From contig JAAHFN010000027.1 of the NCBI GenBank assembly GCA_010672965.1, forward strand, positions 1-40,380: a stretch of DNA of 40,380 bases. The letters run 5' to 3'. The notes beneath the pieces are model-generated. The model searched no databases. It saw nothing but the letters and a program-made list of their open reading frames with translations, and was not told the origin of the DNA. Every line of letters starts with the position of its first letter. Positions within the stretch are counted from its first letter, which is position 1. Source of the stretch: Oscillatoria sp. SIO1A7 (GTDB lineage: Bacteria; Cyanobacteriota; Cyanobacteriia; Cyanobacteriales; Laspinemataceae). Positions 25,926 to 34,798 of the stretch are shown in pieces. Made by a program: the position numbers and the translations under genes.

Positions 25926-27227
25926 ATGGGTACTGCACAGCAAATAGACCAAATTCTCAATAGCAATCCGGCTTCTGCCACCGATACATCTGCTCCTTCT
26001 GGAACTTATACCGGGAGAGATACCAATTTCGATGATTGGGCTTTAACAGGGCTGGCTATTGGCGAGCAAGCAATAATCGAAGTTATTTCTAAGACGGACG
26101 CCGCTGCGTCGCTAAATGCCAGAGACCCTTACGTCCAAGTCTTTAGAGTGCTGAGCGGCAATCGAGGGGAATTGGTAGCAGCCAATGATGATGTCACGCC
26201 CGGTAGCAATAGGAACTCGGTGGTATCCTTCACCCCGGAAGCTGGGGTGGGTTCTTACATAATTCGCGTCAGCAGTTTTGGCTTGAGTAGCGCCCAGGAT
26301 TTAAAATACGACCTGCGAGCCACTACCTCTGTAAGTACCAGTCCGGCTCTCGCTCATAATGGCACTGTTTTTGCCGCTGCCAATGCCAATCTGGGAGATA
26401 CGGAGACGGCTAGCTTCAGCTTCCCCGGCACTGCCCCAGCTCCCGGCGAGGAAACTCCGAACGGCCTGCCGGAAAACAGGCAGGATTCGCAAATTGATGC
26501 TGCGGTTAACGCGGCCTTTTTTAACCTTACCGACAATGCCGATGATGTCAATTTGACTAACCTTCCCCAAGCTTCCGGAACGTCGATTCGGGCTTTGAAT
26601 GGCGATGACAATATTACCGGCACTTCCGCCAGAGATGTAGTTAATGGCAACAAAGGTCAAGACACCCTAGTAGGAAGCGGCGGTAATGACTTTCTCCGGG
26701 GAGGGAGGGACTCGGATACGATCGCTGGCGGCGAAAATGACGATGTTCTCAATGGCAATAACGGTTTCGATAGTATTGATGGCGGAATCGGAAATGACGT
26801 AGTGCGAGGCGGCAAAGATAACGATATTCTGATTGGCGGAACTGGGAACGATTTCCTGGTGGGCGACTTTGGCGCGGATAGCCTTACTGGTGGCGCTGGC
26901 GCTGACGTATTTGTTTTGAGAAATGACGACAATACCAATGAGGGCTTGAGCCATGCTTCGACGAATTTGAGTGAAGTAGATATTATCGGTGACTTCACGA
27001 TTGTGGATGGCGATCGCATTGGTCTAAATGACGGCCTCACTTTTGCCGATTTGACCTTCGAGCCAGCAAACGTGACTATCAACGGCACCAACGTGAATAC
27101 TACAGCGATTAAAATCACCAGCACAGAGGAATTTTTAGGTATAGTTCCCGGCGTTGCCCCCGACTTGCTCAAAGATTCCAATCTATTTGTCGATGCTAGT
27201 AGCGATCCTAGATTCGGATTGGGATAG
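25926..27227 (+). CDS. Secreted-type PPC/RTX calcium-binding protein
   Basis: In this 433-residue protein, residues about 25-145 (WALTGLAIGEQAIIEVISKT, then YVQVFRVL and SVVSFTPEAGVGSYIIRVSS) resemble a pre-peptidase C-terminal (PPC) beta-sandwich. Residues about 220-330 hold repeated nonapeptides such as GNDFLRGGRDSD, GNDVVRGGKDND and GADSLTGGAGADVFVL, the calcium-binding beta-roll of RTX proteins. The C-terminal tail (VDIIGDFTIVDGDRIGLNDG, then LTFADL) is the domain often found after such repeats in type I secreted cyanobacterial proteins. No N-terminal signal peptide is present, consistent with type I secretion. No catalytic domain is visible, so a structural or surface role is likely. No ABC exporter is adjacent. 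Confidence 0.87.
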   Translation: MGTAQQIDQILNSNPASATDTSAPSGTYTGRDTNFDDWALTGLAIGEQAIIEVISKTDAAASLNARDPYVQVFRVLSGNRGELVAANDDVTPGSNRNSVVSFTPEAGVGSYIIRVSSFGLSSAQDLKYDLRATTSVSTSPALAHNGTVFAAANANLGDTETASFSFPGTAPAPGEETPNGLPENRQDSQIDAAVNAAFFNLTDNADDVNLTNLPQASGTSIRALNGDDNITGTSARDVVNGNKGQDTLVGSGGNDFLRGGRDSDTIAGGENDDVLNGNNGFDSIDGGIGNDVVRGGKDNDILIGGTGNDFLVGDFGADSLTGGAGADVFVLRNDDNTNEGLSHASTNLSEVDIIGDFTIVDGDRIGLNDGLTFADLTFEPANVTINGTNVNTTAIKITSTEEFLGIVPGVAPDLLKDSNLFVDASSDPRFGLG

Positions 27228-27242
27228 TCCTTTTCGGCGAGA

Positions 27243-27356
27243 TAGCTTTCAGCTTTCAGCTTTCAGCTTTCAGCAGTCAGCTTTCGGTCAAAGTCTTGCC
27301 ATTTTAAGCAAAAGGCGCGTTTTGATTCCTGTCAAACACCTTAATTGGTAGTGCTA
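27243..27356. mobile_element. MITE (family B) after the RTX gene
   Basis: A 114-bp copy begins TAGC, carries five TTTCAGC heptamers and AGTCTTGCCATTTTAAGC, and ends CCTTAATTGGTAGTGCTA. The last 45 bases are nearly identical, inverted, to 31766-31806. The right flank is TA; the left flank reads GA, so one side of the duplication has mutated. Confidence 0.75.
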
Positions 27357-27403
27357 TATATATAGCAATTCTGTTTGGGGAATTCCAAGCAATAAATTAG
27401 CAC

Positions 27404-27490
27404 TACGCATATTTGGTTAGACAACTTAAGATTTGCCTGTAGGGGCGATTTCGCGAAATCGCCCCTACAGGCGGCTTTTTTTACGGGGGA
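27404..27490. repeat. MITE end fragment and 38-bp perfect palindrome
   Basis: TTAGCACTACGCATATTTGG (27397-27416) is a lone left tip of family B. It is followed by a perfect 38-base palindrome at 27435-27472, GCCTGTAGGGGCGATTTCG and its complement, and then a run of T. The palindrome could act as a terminator or a cruciform. The remaining stretch to the pgl gene has no other feature. Confidence 0.7.
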
Positions 27491-27613
27491 GGGGACTGCC
27501 CAGAGATGTAGGAGCAATTCTGCCTAGGAGGAGCAAGGAGGGCAAATCGCACTCGGTAGAAAATAGGGAGGCTTGCTGCTATGCTGGGGAATTAAAAGAA
27601 TTGAGGAGAGCGG

Positions 27614-28324
27614 ATGGCTAACACCGTTGAAGTATTGCCAGATAAAGCAAAGCTGATAGAACGCTGCCTAGATCTGGTTGTGGCCAAAATTGAGGGGGCG
27701 ATCGCATCTGAGGGCCGCTGTAGCCTTGTCCTCTCTGGAGGCAGCACCCCGAAAGCTCTCTACGAAGCACTTGCCCTGCAAAACCTACCTTGGGATAAAT
27801 TACATATTTTTTGGGGGGACGAGCGCTATGTACCCGCAGACCATCCCGACAGCAATCAGCGCATGGCTCGCCAAGCATGGTTGGATAGGGTAGATATTCC
27901 AGCAGAGAACATCCACCCAATTCCCACAACTTCCGACGAGACCGCCGACGCCCAAAAGTACGAACGAGAAATACAAGAGTTCTTCGGCATTGCTCCTGGA
28001 GAATTTCCCAGTTTTGATATCATCTTATTGGGGATGGGAGATGACGCTCACACCGCTTCTCTATTTCCCCACACCGAAGCATTACAGGTGAAGGATAAGC
28101 TAATTACAGTGGGTTCTAAAGACGGCGAACCCCGCATCACTTTTACCATACCTTTGATTAATCGGGCAAAGTCGGTTATTTTTCTCGTAGCTGGGCAGAA
28201 CAAACAAGCAGCTTTAGCCCAAGTATTCGCTCCCGAAGCCGACCCCATAACCTATCCTTCTAGGTCGATTGAGCCTGTTGGAGAACTCTGGTGGCTCCTT
28301 GATGAGGCGGCTAAGCCGGTATAG
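27614..28324 (+). CDS. pgl: 6-phosphogluconolactonase
   Basis: This 236-residue protein of the glucosamine-6-phosphate isomerase/6-phosphogluconolactonase fold hydrolyses 6-phosphogluconolactone in the oxidative pentose phosphate pathway, the main night-time NADPH source in cyanobacteria. The signature blocks are LVLSGGSTPKALYEAL, IFWGDERYVPADHPDSN (substrate-binding region) and DIILLGMGDDAHTASLFPHT, with the catalytic histidine in the last. It ends PVGELWWLLDEAA. The ATG at 27614 is preceded by GAGGAGAGCG, a good ribosome binding site. zwf and opcA are not in the window. Confidence 0.95.
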   Translation: MANTVEVLPDKAKLIERCLDLVVAKIEGAIASEGRCSLVLSGGSTPKALYEALALQNLPWDKLHIFWGDERYVPADHPDSNQRMARQAWLDRVDIPAENIHPIPTTSDETADAQKYEREIQEFFGIAPGEFPSFDIILLGMGDDAHTASLFPHTEALQVKDKLITVGSKDGEPRITFTIPLINRAKSVIFLVAGQNKQAALAQVFAPEADPITYPSRSIEPVGELWWLLDEAAKPV

Positions 28325-28590
28325 TTCTTAGGACTTACGCCCATCGAAGCAGGTATAACCATATATTTAGCGTTTGCTACCCGTAGAAATAGGGGCGTTA
28401 CGCTATGCCCTCCGGGCATGCTGCGCGTTTTATATCGCGACAGCGAAACGCCCCTACATCCCGGTCACGCTCGTGGCAGGACTTTGCAGTCTATGGGTTG
28501 TTTTGTTTTGATTGTTTGTCGTAATGTACATATATTTGAAGTGGGCGATCGGCTTCTGGGTTTGCCTGTTCCTACCAATTCGGAGCAACC
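28325..28590. repeat. Repeat fragment gap after pgl
   Basis: TTAGGACTTACGCCCATCG (28328-28346) is a single family C tip. Further on, AGGGGCGTTACGC and GCGAAACGCCCCTAC (28391-28456) form an inverted pair around CCTCCGGGCATGC. No gene is seen. Confidence 0.55.
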
Positions 28591-29034
28591 TTAGGGGTTT
28601 TCAGCACTGCTAACTTCCCTAGCCTGGTCATTCCCTTCTTGACGTCGCAATACAACCCAATGATTTATTTCACCGCCAATCGTTGAAGGCACAGCTCCTA
28701 TGATGTTTTCCGAGTTAGCGGGATTGCCTTGCACTGTCATCCATTCATTTGTATCGGTGTTAAATATAACAACCGAAATGTCGTTAATCCCAAGCAAATT
28801 ACCAATATTACGCAACTCGTCATCGCTTAGCCACCGTTTGATATTGTCCCCCGAAATGGCATTTATCATTCTGTGTTGCAAATCACTTTTCTGCAAACGC
28901 TTTAGATCGTTGATTAATTTCCTCCTGGTCAAACTAGGTTTGCCAAGAATAATGCCCAATGCACAAACACCACAATTACCGTCATCTTTGGTCCAATCAC
29001 TTACCTGGAATCGAACATTGGAATTTTGTTGCAA
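28591..29034 (-). CDS. Small cysteine-protease-like protein beside the DUF4157 gene
   Basis: This 147-residue protein is not recognised as a known family. The N-terminal DDGNCGVCALGIIL (Cys21, Cys24) and the C-terminal INHWVVLRR (His125) have the D-G-N-C ... H-W layout of OTU-like and other papain-fold cysteine proteases. In between, RWLSDDELRNIGNLLGINDI and VVIFNTDTNEW fit the helix and strands expected between catalytic Cys and His. It starts 15 bases after the stop of the large DUF4157 gene on the same strand, so the two are very likely co-transcribed. It may be a second effector, a processing protease, or an immunity-like partner. The region is AT-rich compared with the housekeeping genes, suggesting acquisition. 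The protease assignment is inference from motif order only. Confidence 0.55.
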   Translation of the reverse strand: MQQNSNVRFQVSDWTKDDGNCGVCALGIILGKPSLTRRKLINDLKRLQKSDLQHRMINAISGDNIKRWLSDDELRNIGNLLGINDISVVIFNTDTNEWMTVQGNPANSENIIGAVPSTIGGEINHWVVLRRQEGNDQAREVSSAENP

Positions 29035-29049
29035 GGGAAAATAATTACG

Positions 29050-31659
29050 CTAGAAATTTTCCTGGTTTAATATTTTTTCAAGTTCCTGCACTGTGGAGAT
29101 TTGATGTAATAATGCTTGTTTTGGAGACCTTTCAACAGATTCTTTTTCTCCTTCATAAGGTTTAAGACCAAAATAAAGGCCAGTAAATGGTCCCTTTTCA
29201 CTGAAGGGAATCGAGAACACGGGACTCAGTTCCTTACCAACTCCCCCAACAAGTTTCTTGTCATATTTTTTGGCCTGCTCGGACTCTGTAATCTGACTTT
29301 CTTCCTGAGCCAGACCCGCCAAGCCCTTCTGTTTAATTTCTTCATTAAATTTATCTCTAGTGGCAGCTAATTTTATTCCTTTTTTGTCATTTTCTCTGTC
29401 TTTAAAAATTCGATTCTGAATTAATTTTAGTCCTTTATAGCCTTGAGTCAATTTTCCTTTTAAGAAATCATAGGCTAATCTTGACAAATCCGTTTCGATT
29501 GCCATGTTTTCAAAATCAACAAAGAATGACTGACCGCGAACCGGATGCCTATTATTTTGCGCATCTATCAATAACTTTGACACAACATCCTTTGTTGTAT
29601 CCCTTAGATATTTTTCTGTAACTTCGGGATTATTCTCTAGACTGCTATCATCTAGCCGATCCGGTATAAAGTCCTTCAATGGTGTAGTTGGAGGTACAAC
29701 TTCATTCTTTTTCGCCTTTGCGTACTCCTCACTATAAAAGTATTCCAGTTCTTCAGCAGCATACCGTGCAAGGTTTTTGGCTAATTCCGTGTATTCATCA
29801 CGAAATTCACTAAACTCTAATTTAGTTTCGCTTAAAGGACTTCCCTTATAAGCAGCCGTTGCGTCAATAAACAAGTTAGGTTCTGGCGCATAGGGCAGCA
29901 TTGGATGAATCCTTGCATATTGATCTCGATATTTCATGTCCTGCTTTGTAACGTTGGCGAACTCCTCTAATTTTTGTTCTAATTCTTGCATATCAAAATT
30001 ATTGATGGGTTTTTCTTTCAATTTTTGTTCGACCATTTCTTTCAATTTCTCAGGAGTTCCCGTACGGTAGCCTCCCGCAATCATTAGCGGACGCATTGGT
30101 GAGACAAAATCTTCTATCTCTTGCCTTTCAGGTTCTTCGCTATATTTAGCCTTTTTAGATTTAGGCTCATACAAATCTTCATCTAGCCCAACCTTATTAA
30201 AGAAACCGTCTCTTAAGATCTTGTCAACAGCATAGAAAATATGCATTCCGTTCTCATCCCCGACACTGCGGGAACCCATATCAAAATCTTGAAACGAAAT
30301 GTAGGGATGAAGATCCATCACTGACGAAAAGTATTTTGTCATTTCTTTCGTTTCGCGACTATGTAGAACCTCATTGCGCATTGTTCCGTAAGGAAAGCCT
30401 TTAGATTTATTTGGAACAAATGTGGATTTTACAATAGCCACGGGAAATGGAAAATTCTCGATCTCTTGCTTGGCTTGCTTTTGCAATGCGTTATCTAGGT
30501 CTGAGGCTTTATTTTTCGGCGCGTTTACTCCCAAAATCACGGCAATACGAGAATAGTCACTTTCGTCGATACCGCGAACCATCTCCCCAACAACATTAGG
30601 CATCTCATGCAAGTTGGTGTAGGGAAGAATTGCGTTAATGATATACGCCGCCTTGGGCGATTTTTCTTTATCCGACTTTTCCTTCTCCGATTTTTCTTTA
30701 TCCGACTTTTCCTTCTCCGATTCTTCCTTCTCCAATGAACGATTGGCCAAATAGAGACTAAAATTCTTATTTCCTTCCCAGTGTTCTATTTTGGAAGAAT
30801 TACTTTTCTTATCAAATAAATAATCTTGGAACTTCTTATTCCAACACCCTTGAATCACTCGCTCGAAGTTGGTAACTGCGTTTAACGCATACAAATCATC
30901 AGCCATGACTAATGGCTGATGCTGACTTCTTGCCCCCATGATATCGGCTTCCCGTTCGAGCCCCGCGTCAGCATTAATGCTGAGTCCGCCCTTTGTCTGC
31001 ACGGTGGGCTTCGCACGTCCCTGTTTTTGTTGAACCACATGCCATGCTTCGTGAGGTAAATGCTCCTCTTGTCCGGGTGCAACATGAATGTCTGTTCCTT
31101 GGGTATAAGCTAGTGCCTCTATTTGGGCAGGTTTTGGCGAATTAAAACGAACCCTGACATCATCAAGGGAATATCCCGATAGACCTTCCACCCCTGCTTT
31201 GAGCGCGTCGGGCAACCCGGTTTTGTTGGGTTGCTGCTCCACTGATGGCTCTAGACGATCGCCTGTTGTGTCACCTTTTGCTTGGATTGCGTTTGGCCGA
31301 GCAGGTGCTTCTGGTTCGGTTGTCTGTGTTGCCCGAACATTACGAGCGAGGACTTCCGACAAGCTTGGCCCTGCTGTTGCCCGTTCCCTTAGCCTTGCCC
31401 TGAAATTATCTATCTTGGCTTGCAAAACGCCCAACCTTTCCCGCTCAACAGGTCTAATCGTGCCATGCTTCTTCTTTAGCTGGAGTCCAAACGCTTCAAA
31501 TTTATGCCGCTCGAAAGCCTCGTTCTCTATTTCCTCCTGGGTAGGAGGTCTATGGGATTTTTGTTGTGCTTGGACGGGAAATGGGCGCGGAGCCAACTGA
31601 GAGCCTTTTGCTTGGATTGGAGGAGTCCAAGATGATTTTTTAATTCTCTGATGCACCAT
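29050..31659 (-). CDS. Large DUF4157 toxin-like protein, candidate injection-system effector
   Basis: This 869-residue protein has a disordered, glutamine-rich N-terminus (residues 1-145), then a DUF4157 domain (about 148-243) with the zinc-protease motif HEAWH (His203-His207), VVQQKQGR and LEREADIMG. DUF4157 is known to be enriched in effectors of extracellular contractile injection systems. A KEKSEKEKSDKEKS repeat (311-334) separates it from a unique region. Residues 338-560 contain YIINAILPYTN, RIAVILGVNAP, TMRNEVLHS, ISFQDFDMGSRSV and MIAGGYRTG. The order of strands and the DFD triplet recall a GT-A glycosyltransferase, but this is only an inference. The C-terminal 300 residues are helical and unrecognised. 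There is no signal peptide. The gene is AT-rich, ends 15 bases before the next gene, and has no injection-system genes nearby. Confidence 0.75.
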   Translation of the reverse strand: MVHQRIKKSSWTPPIQAKGSQLAPRPFPVQAQQKSHRPPTQEEIENEAFERHKFEAFGLQLKKKHGTIRPVERERLGVLQAKIDNFRARLRERATAGPSLSEVLARNVRATQTTEPEAPARPNAIQAKGDTTGDRLEPSVEQQPNKTGLPDALKAGVEGLSGYSLDDVRVRFNSPKPAQIEALAYTQGTDIHVAPGQEEHLPHEAWHVVQQKQGRAKPTVQTKGGLSINADAGLEREADIMGARSQHQPLVMADDLYALNAVTNFERVIQGCWNKKFQDYLFDKKSNSSKIEHWEGNKNFSLYLANRSLEKEESEKEKSDKEKSEKEKSDKEKSPKAAYIINAILPYTNLHEMPNVVGEMVRGIDESDYSRIAVILGVNAPKNKASDLDNALQKQAKQEIENFPFPVAIVKSTFVPNKSKGFPYGTMRNEVLHSRETKEMTKYFSSVMDLHPYISFQDFDMGSRSVGDENGMHIFYAVDKILRDGFFNKVGLDEDLYEPKSKKAKYSEEPERQEIEDFVSPMRPLMIAGGYRTGTPEKLKEMVEQKLKEKPINNFDMQELEQKLEEFANVTKQDMKYRDQYARIHPMLPYAPEPNLFIDATAAYKGSPLSETKLEFSEFRDEYTELAKNLARYAAEELEYFYSEEYAKAKKNEVVPPTTPLKDFIPDRLDDSSLENNPEVTEKYLRDTTKDVVSKLLIDAQNNRHPVRGQSFFVDFENMAIETDLSRLAYDFLKGKLTQGYKGLKLIQNRIFKDRENDKKGIKLAATRDKFNEEIKQKGLAGLAQEESQITESEQAKKYDKKLVGGVGKELSPVFSIPFSEKGPFTGLYFGLKPYEGEKESVERSPKQALLHQISTVQELEKILNQENF
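30655..30725. repeat. In-frame tandem repeat encoding KEKSDKEKSE
   Basis: A 30-base unit (TTTTTCTTTATCCGACTTTT, then CCTTCTCCGA) occurs more than twice inside the DUF4157 gene, giving a highly charged flexible linker between the protease-like domain and the presumed effector region. Confidence 0.85.
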
Positions 31660-31815
31660 AATATTGTACCTTGCTTATCTAAACGATCGTTAGCCTTGGC
31701 GTTTAATTAATAATTAAAATTTTTTATGTTTACTATATAATAGTATTCCCTTAGATGCACTTTTATAGCACTACCGATTAAGGTGTTTGACAGGAATCAA
31801 AATGCTCTATTACTT

Positions 31816-33469
31816 AGGGCTTGCTGAATAAGTCGAAAAAGTCAGGTACGAGTTAATGATTTATCTTAAGTCCGGTCTAATGTGAGAAAAACTGATGTTT
31901 AAGCCCGAGCAATCGATCGAGAGTGTAATATATCTGCAAAAAATAGCGTAATGCGAAGCAAAAAAGATAGGCACACCTGCCTCCGAAGCAGGGTAGAAAG
32001 ATTTATTACTAAAAAAGTAATTGCAATAGTTGTTTCCGAGGTTTCGGCAAGCTTAGTCATGACCTTGTTAAGGCCAAATCTTCTTTTCCCAAGCCCAAAT
32101 TTTCCTTCAATCTCGTTGCGAACTCTTTCATCTAACTGAGCTTGCCTCTTTGCTTCTTTACTCGTATTTTTTGGAGGTCTTCCTAAAGGAATACCGCTTA
32201 TTCTTATTCCCTTTTCCTTGCACCAATTACGATTTTCTCTAGTTCTATAAATCTTATCTACATGAACCGATTCTGGATAATACCCTGTATATTCTTTATA
32301 TGCCTCTACTTGGGTCTTTAACTCTCCACTCTCGTTATAGTTATTAAGCGCTTAAATGTTCCAAAAACACATAACCATCAAAGCAACTCGCTGACAGCTT
32401 CGAGCCAAATTCTGTGTCTGCTTTTGCCTTGCCTCTTTTAATTGGACGAATGTGAGGTTGAGTTAAACTCACTATTCTGTCCTCTATTACATCCTTATTA
32501 TTTTCCCACATCCATTTTTGTTGTCTGTAGATTTCATTTCCTACTAAAAACTTCCTGTACAGCTTGCTGCTAAGACTTTCAATACTTGCACCTTCTTCTA
32601 TTAATTTCTCTATATGCTTGAGGTTTCTTTCAATATATTGCAATTGTTTTTTTTGATTTTTTCTTCTTTCTTTTCGACTTGTCTTTCGCTTTTTTGCTAT
32701 TGCTAGGTAGTCCTTCCTTGCTTTTATTCTATAGGTTCTTGGTTTTTTATTTACTTTTCCTTTCAGAGACTTGTATAAGATGTCTATTATTTTTTCTGTC
32801 ACCCTCCTGACTTCGTTTAATAACCCAACGTCTGTCGGATATCTTATATCTGCCGGTGCCACCGTTGCGTCTAGTAATAATTTGCCTCTATTTCCTATTT
32901 TCCCTTCTTCAATAGACTCTTTATCCGAGCATTCTTCTTTTTCCTCTCTTGCATTTTTTACCATTTTCTTGTTAATATTCTGGATTGTATTTGCTCTTAT
33001 TCTTTGCCTAAAATGAACCATCATTGATGCGTCGAATGGTGGTTCATTATTATAAGTATCTTTACCTATGAAATATTGTAAGTAAGGATTTTCTTTAATC
33101 TGCTCTACCGTCTCCCTGTCGCTAATACCTAACTTTTCTTTAATTATTAAGGCTCCTAGTGCCGTCCTAAATGGGGCTTGCTGGCGCTCCCATACTTTCT
33201 GAAAAATATAAAGCATATTCCTCCTCAAACTCCGACCAAGGTATTAGCCGGGCCATTACTACCCAACGATTATCCTCACATAACTCCCATTCCGGGGACA
33301 GTGCAAAAGTTTTTTTACTAGGAGCAGTTTCTTTTTCTTTACGGTACATAAATCGGCGGTAAATGCAACATTTTTACCCATTTTACACCTATATATGCTC
33401 ATTTGAGCGCATTTTTGGTAACTCAGAAGCCTTACAGTAGAACCTGTAAGGCTCTTTTCAGCAGGCCCT
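31816..33469. mobile_element. Insertion sequence of IS5/IS1182 type, 1654 bp
   Basis: The ends AGGGCTTGCTGAATAAG and (inverted) AGGGCCTGCTGAAAAGAG are imperfect terminal repeats. ACTT is duplicated at 31812-31815 and 33470-33473. The only gene is a transposase on the minus strand broken into three frames, so the copy is not self-mobile. It is markedly AT-rich compared with its surroundings. Confidence 0.82.
31899..33349 (-). pseudogene. IS5-type DDE transposase, frameshifted twice
   Basis: Fragment one (33349 to 33167) starts MYRKEKETAPSKKTFALSPE and reaches EYALYFSESMGAPA. A one-base insertion near 33182 shifts the frame into PFRTALGALIIKEKLGISDR (fragment two, to 32344), which includes the catalytic-region strand GKLLLDATVAPADIRYP. 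After DGYVFLEHLS another one-base insertion near 32350 shifts to NNYNESGELKTQVEAY (fragment three), continuing IPLGRPPKNTSKEAKRQAQL, EGKFGLGKRRFGLNKVM and ending at 31899. Together the fragments make a complete transposase of roughly 480 residues. The tail after LSTLLRRQ is longer than usual. The clean pattern of single-base shifts suggests recent decay. Confidence 0.85.
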
Positions 33470-33531
33470 ACTTAGATGGCAGGACTTTAGCTGACTGCTG
33501 ACTGCAGCAGAGCTAATCGCTTACTGCTATA

Positions 33532-34189
33532 TCGTTTCCAGCCATTACCTTGCTGAAAGTGGATGCCGGGATATTGCTTGCACGCTTCATAAAAAATTGG
33601 CAAGCTCCACATTTGAGGATTTTATCCGTCACCTTTACCATTATATTACGCACCCTTATTTACATAACTTATTCGGATCTGCCATATAACTGTAGAACCT
33701 TAGAGTGTTATGCAACATATTTGACTTACGCAAAGACGCTATTCGTAGGGGTAGCACTGCGCACCACGATCTATATATAGCGATCGATCTGACGATTTGC
33801 GTAAGTCCTATGACTGTTAGGGGCGATCGCACTTGGTGCCTATATGCCAGAGCTGCTGGATAACCTCGTTGTTGAGTAGCAGAAGCTGCTGCGATCGTAC
33901 AACCGCTGATAAGTCAGTTCGCCTTGGGTAAAGCAAACTCACAGTAAAACTATATATAAGTGCATATATATTTTCAATAGGCAATTATTACTAATTTATA
34001 AACACGTTGATGCAGATTCCCTATTACTGTACAGCAAGTTAGAAATGAAGGCGATCGCAATTTTGACACTTTCCTAAAGCTGAGTATCCAGGCAGGCCAG
34101 AACGGCAGACAGATATGTGACATTCTGCACGATCGCCCGCAATCCGTCGGATTTGCCGCTTGGTAATGATGCTCTTTCCTTTAAATTCA
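33532..34189. other. Intergenic region with a family C element
   Basis: No gene is recognised. 33723-33808 is a GGACTTACGC-type element: GACTTACGCAAA at the left pairs with TTTGCGTAAGTCC at the right. The rest is AT-rich with scattered HIP1-like sites. On the minus strand at about 34072-34140, a short frame reading LRAIVQNVTYLSAVLACLDT looks like a protein tail but has no start and is not called. Confidence 0.55.
33723..33808. mobile_element. Family C inverted-repeat element, copy 3
   Basis: The arms GACTTACGCAAA and TTTGCGTAAGTC flank about 60 bases that share GCACTGCGCACCA and CTATATATAG with the element at 25124-25270. No protein is encoded. Confidence 0.7.
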
Positions 34190-34762
34190 TCAAGCGAGGG
34201 TGAGGCCGCGATAGACTCGATTGACGAGGAAACTAAGGTTTATACTTTTGAGTTCTACGGTGTCTCCTTCTTGGTAATTAACGATTGTCCATTCACCGGC
34301 ATCGTTTTTGCGATACAAATCTATCTCAATACGGGTAGAGCTAACTAACAAATACTCTTTTAAAAGCGGGTTTTTGCGATACATTCTAAATTTGCCCCCT
34401 CTGTCGTAAGCTTCAGTGCTATCTGACAAGACCTCAACAATTAGACATGGATAGGTAAAGTAGTTGGGGGTGCTTTTGTCGCGATCGTCGCAGGTTACGC
34501 TAGCATCTGGATAAGTATAATTATTGGTTTCGACAATATTAACCTTGATGTCAGAGTTACCAGTCATACAGCCGCTACCCTCTAAATGAGCATCGAATAT
34601 AGCGGTAAGGCGAATGGCAATGCGGCCGTGATTTACAGTGCCACCACTCATAGCATAGACTTGCCCGTCAATATATTCATGTTTGTCAATTTGTTTTTCT
34701 TCCCAAAGGAAATACTGTTCGGGGGCGAACCGTGGTGAATTTTCTTTTGCTGCGATCGTCAT
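34190..34762 (-). CDS. Uma2 family (DUF820) restriction-endonuclease-like protein
   Basis: This 190-residue member of the Uma2 family begins with the typical FAPEQYFLWEEKQIDKHEYI and DGQVYAMSGGTVNHGRI. The putative active-site strands are TYPDASVTCDD and YPCLIVEVLSDSTEAYDRGG, with lysine in KFRMYRK. The end is LSFLVNRVYRGL. This is a more canonical member than the one at 423-995. The start is the ATG at 34762. It stands alone, with a family D element directly upstream. The in vivo role of the family is unknown. Confidence 0.9.
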   Translation of the reverse strand: MTIAAKENSPRFAPEQYFLWEEKQIDKHEYIDGQVYAMSGGTVNHGRIAIRLTAIFDAHLEGSGCMTGNSDIKVNIVETNNYTYPDASVTCDDRDKSTPNYFTYPCLIVEVLSDSTEAYDRGGKFRMYRKNPLLKEYLLVSSTRIEIDLYRKNDAGEWTIVNYQEGDTVELKSINLSFLVNRVYRGLTLA

Positions 34763-34798
34763 CTGTTTGGCTCTATGAGCTTAGTGAATGAGAAATTA

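Larger units (their letters stand above)
31766..33529. mobile_element. Family B MITE split by an IS5-type insertion
   Basis: The left part (31766-31815) begins TAGCACTACCGATTAAGG and the right part (33470-33529) ends AATCGCTTACTGCTA. Both outer flanks are TA (31764-31765, 33530-33531). Joining the halves and removing one ACTT recreates an element of about 106 bp, like the copies at 27243-27356 and 20012-20120. The transposon at 31816-33469 therefore landed inside an older MITE. Confidence 0.8.

Noticed and set aside
34072-34140. Short minus-strand tail LRAIVQNVTYLSAVLACLDT
   Set aside because: It looks protein-like but has no upstream start or recognisable family; too short to call.
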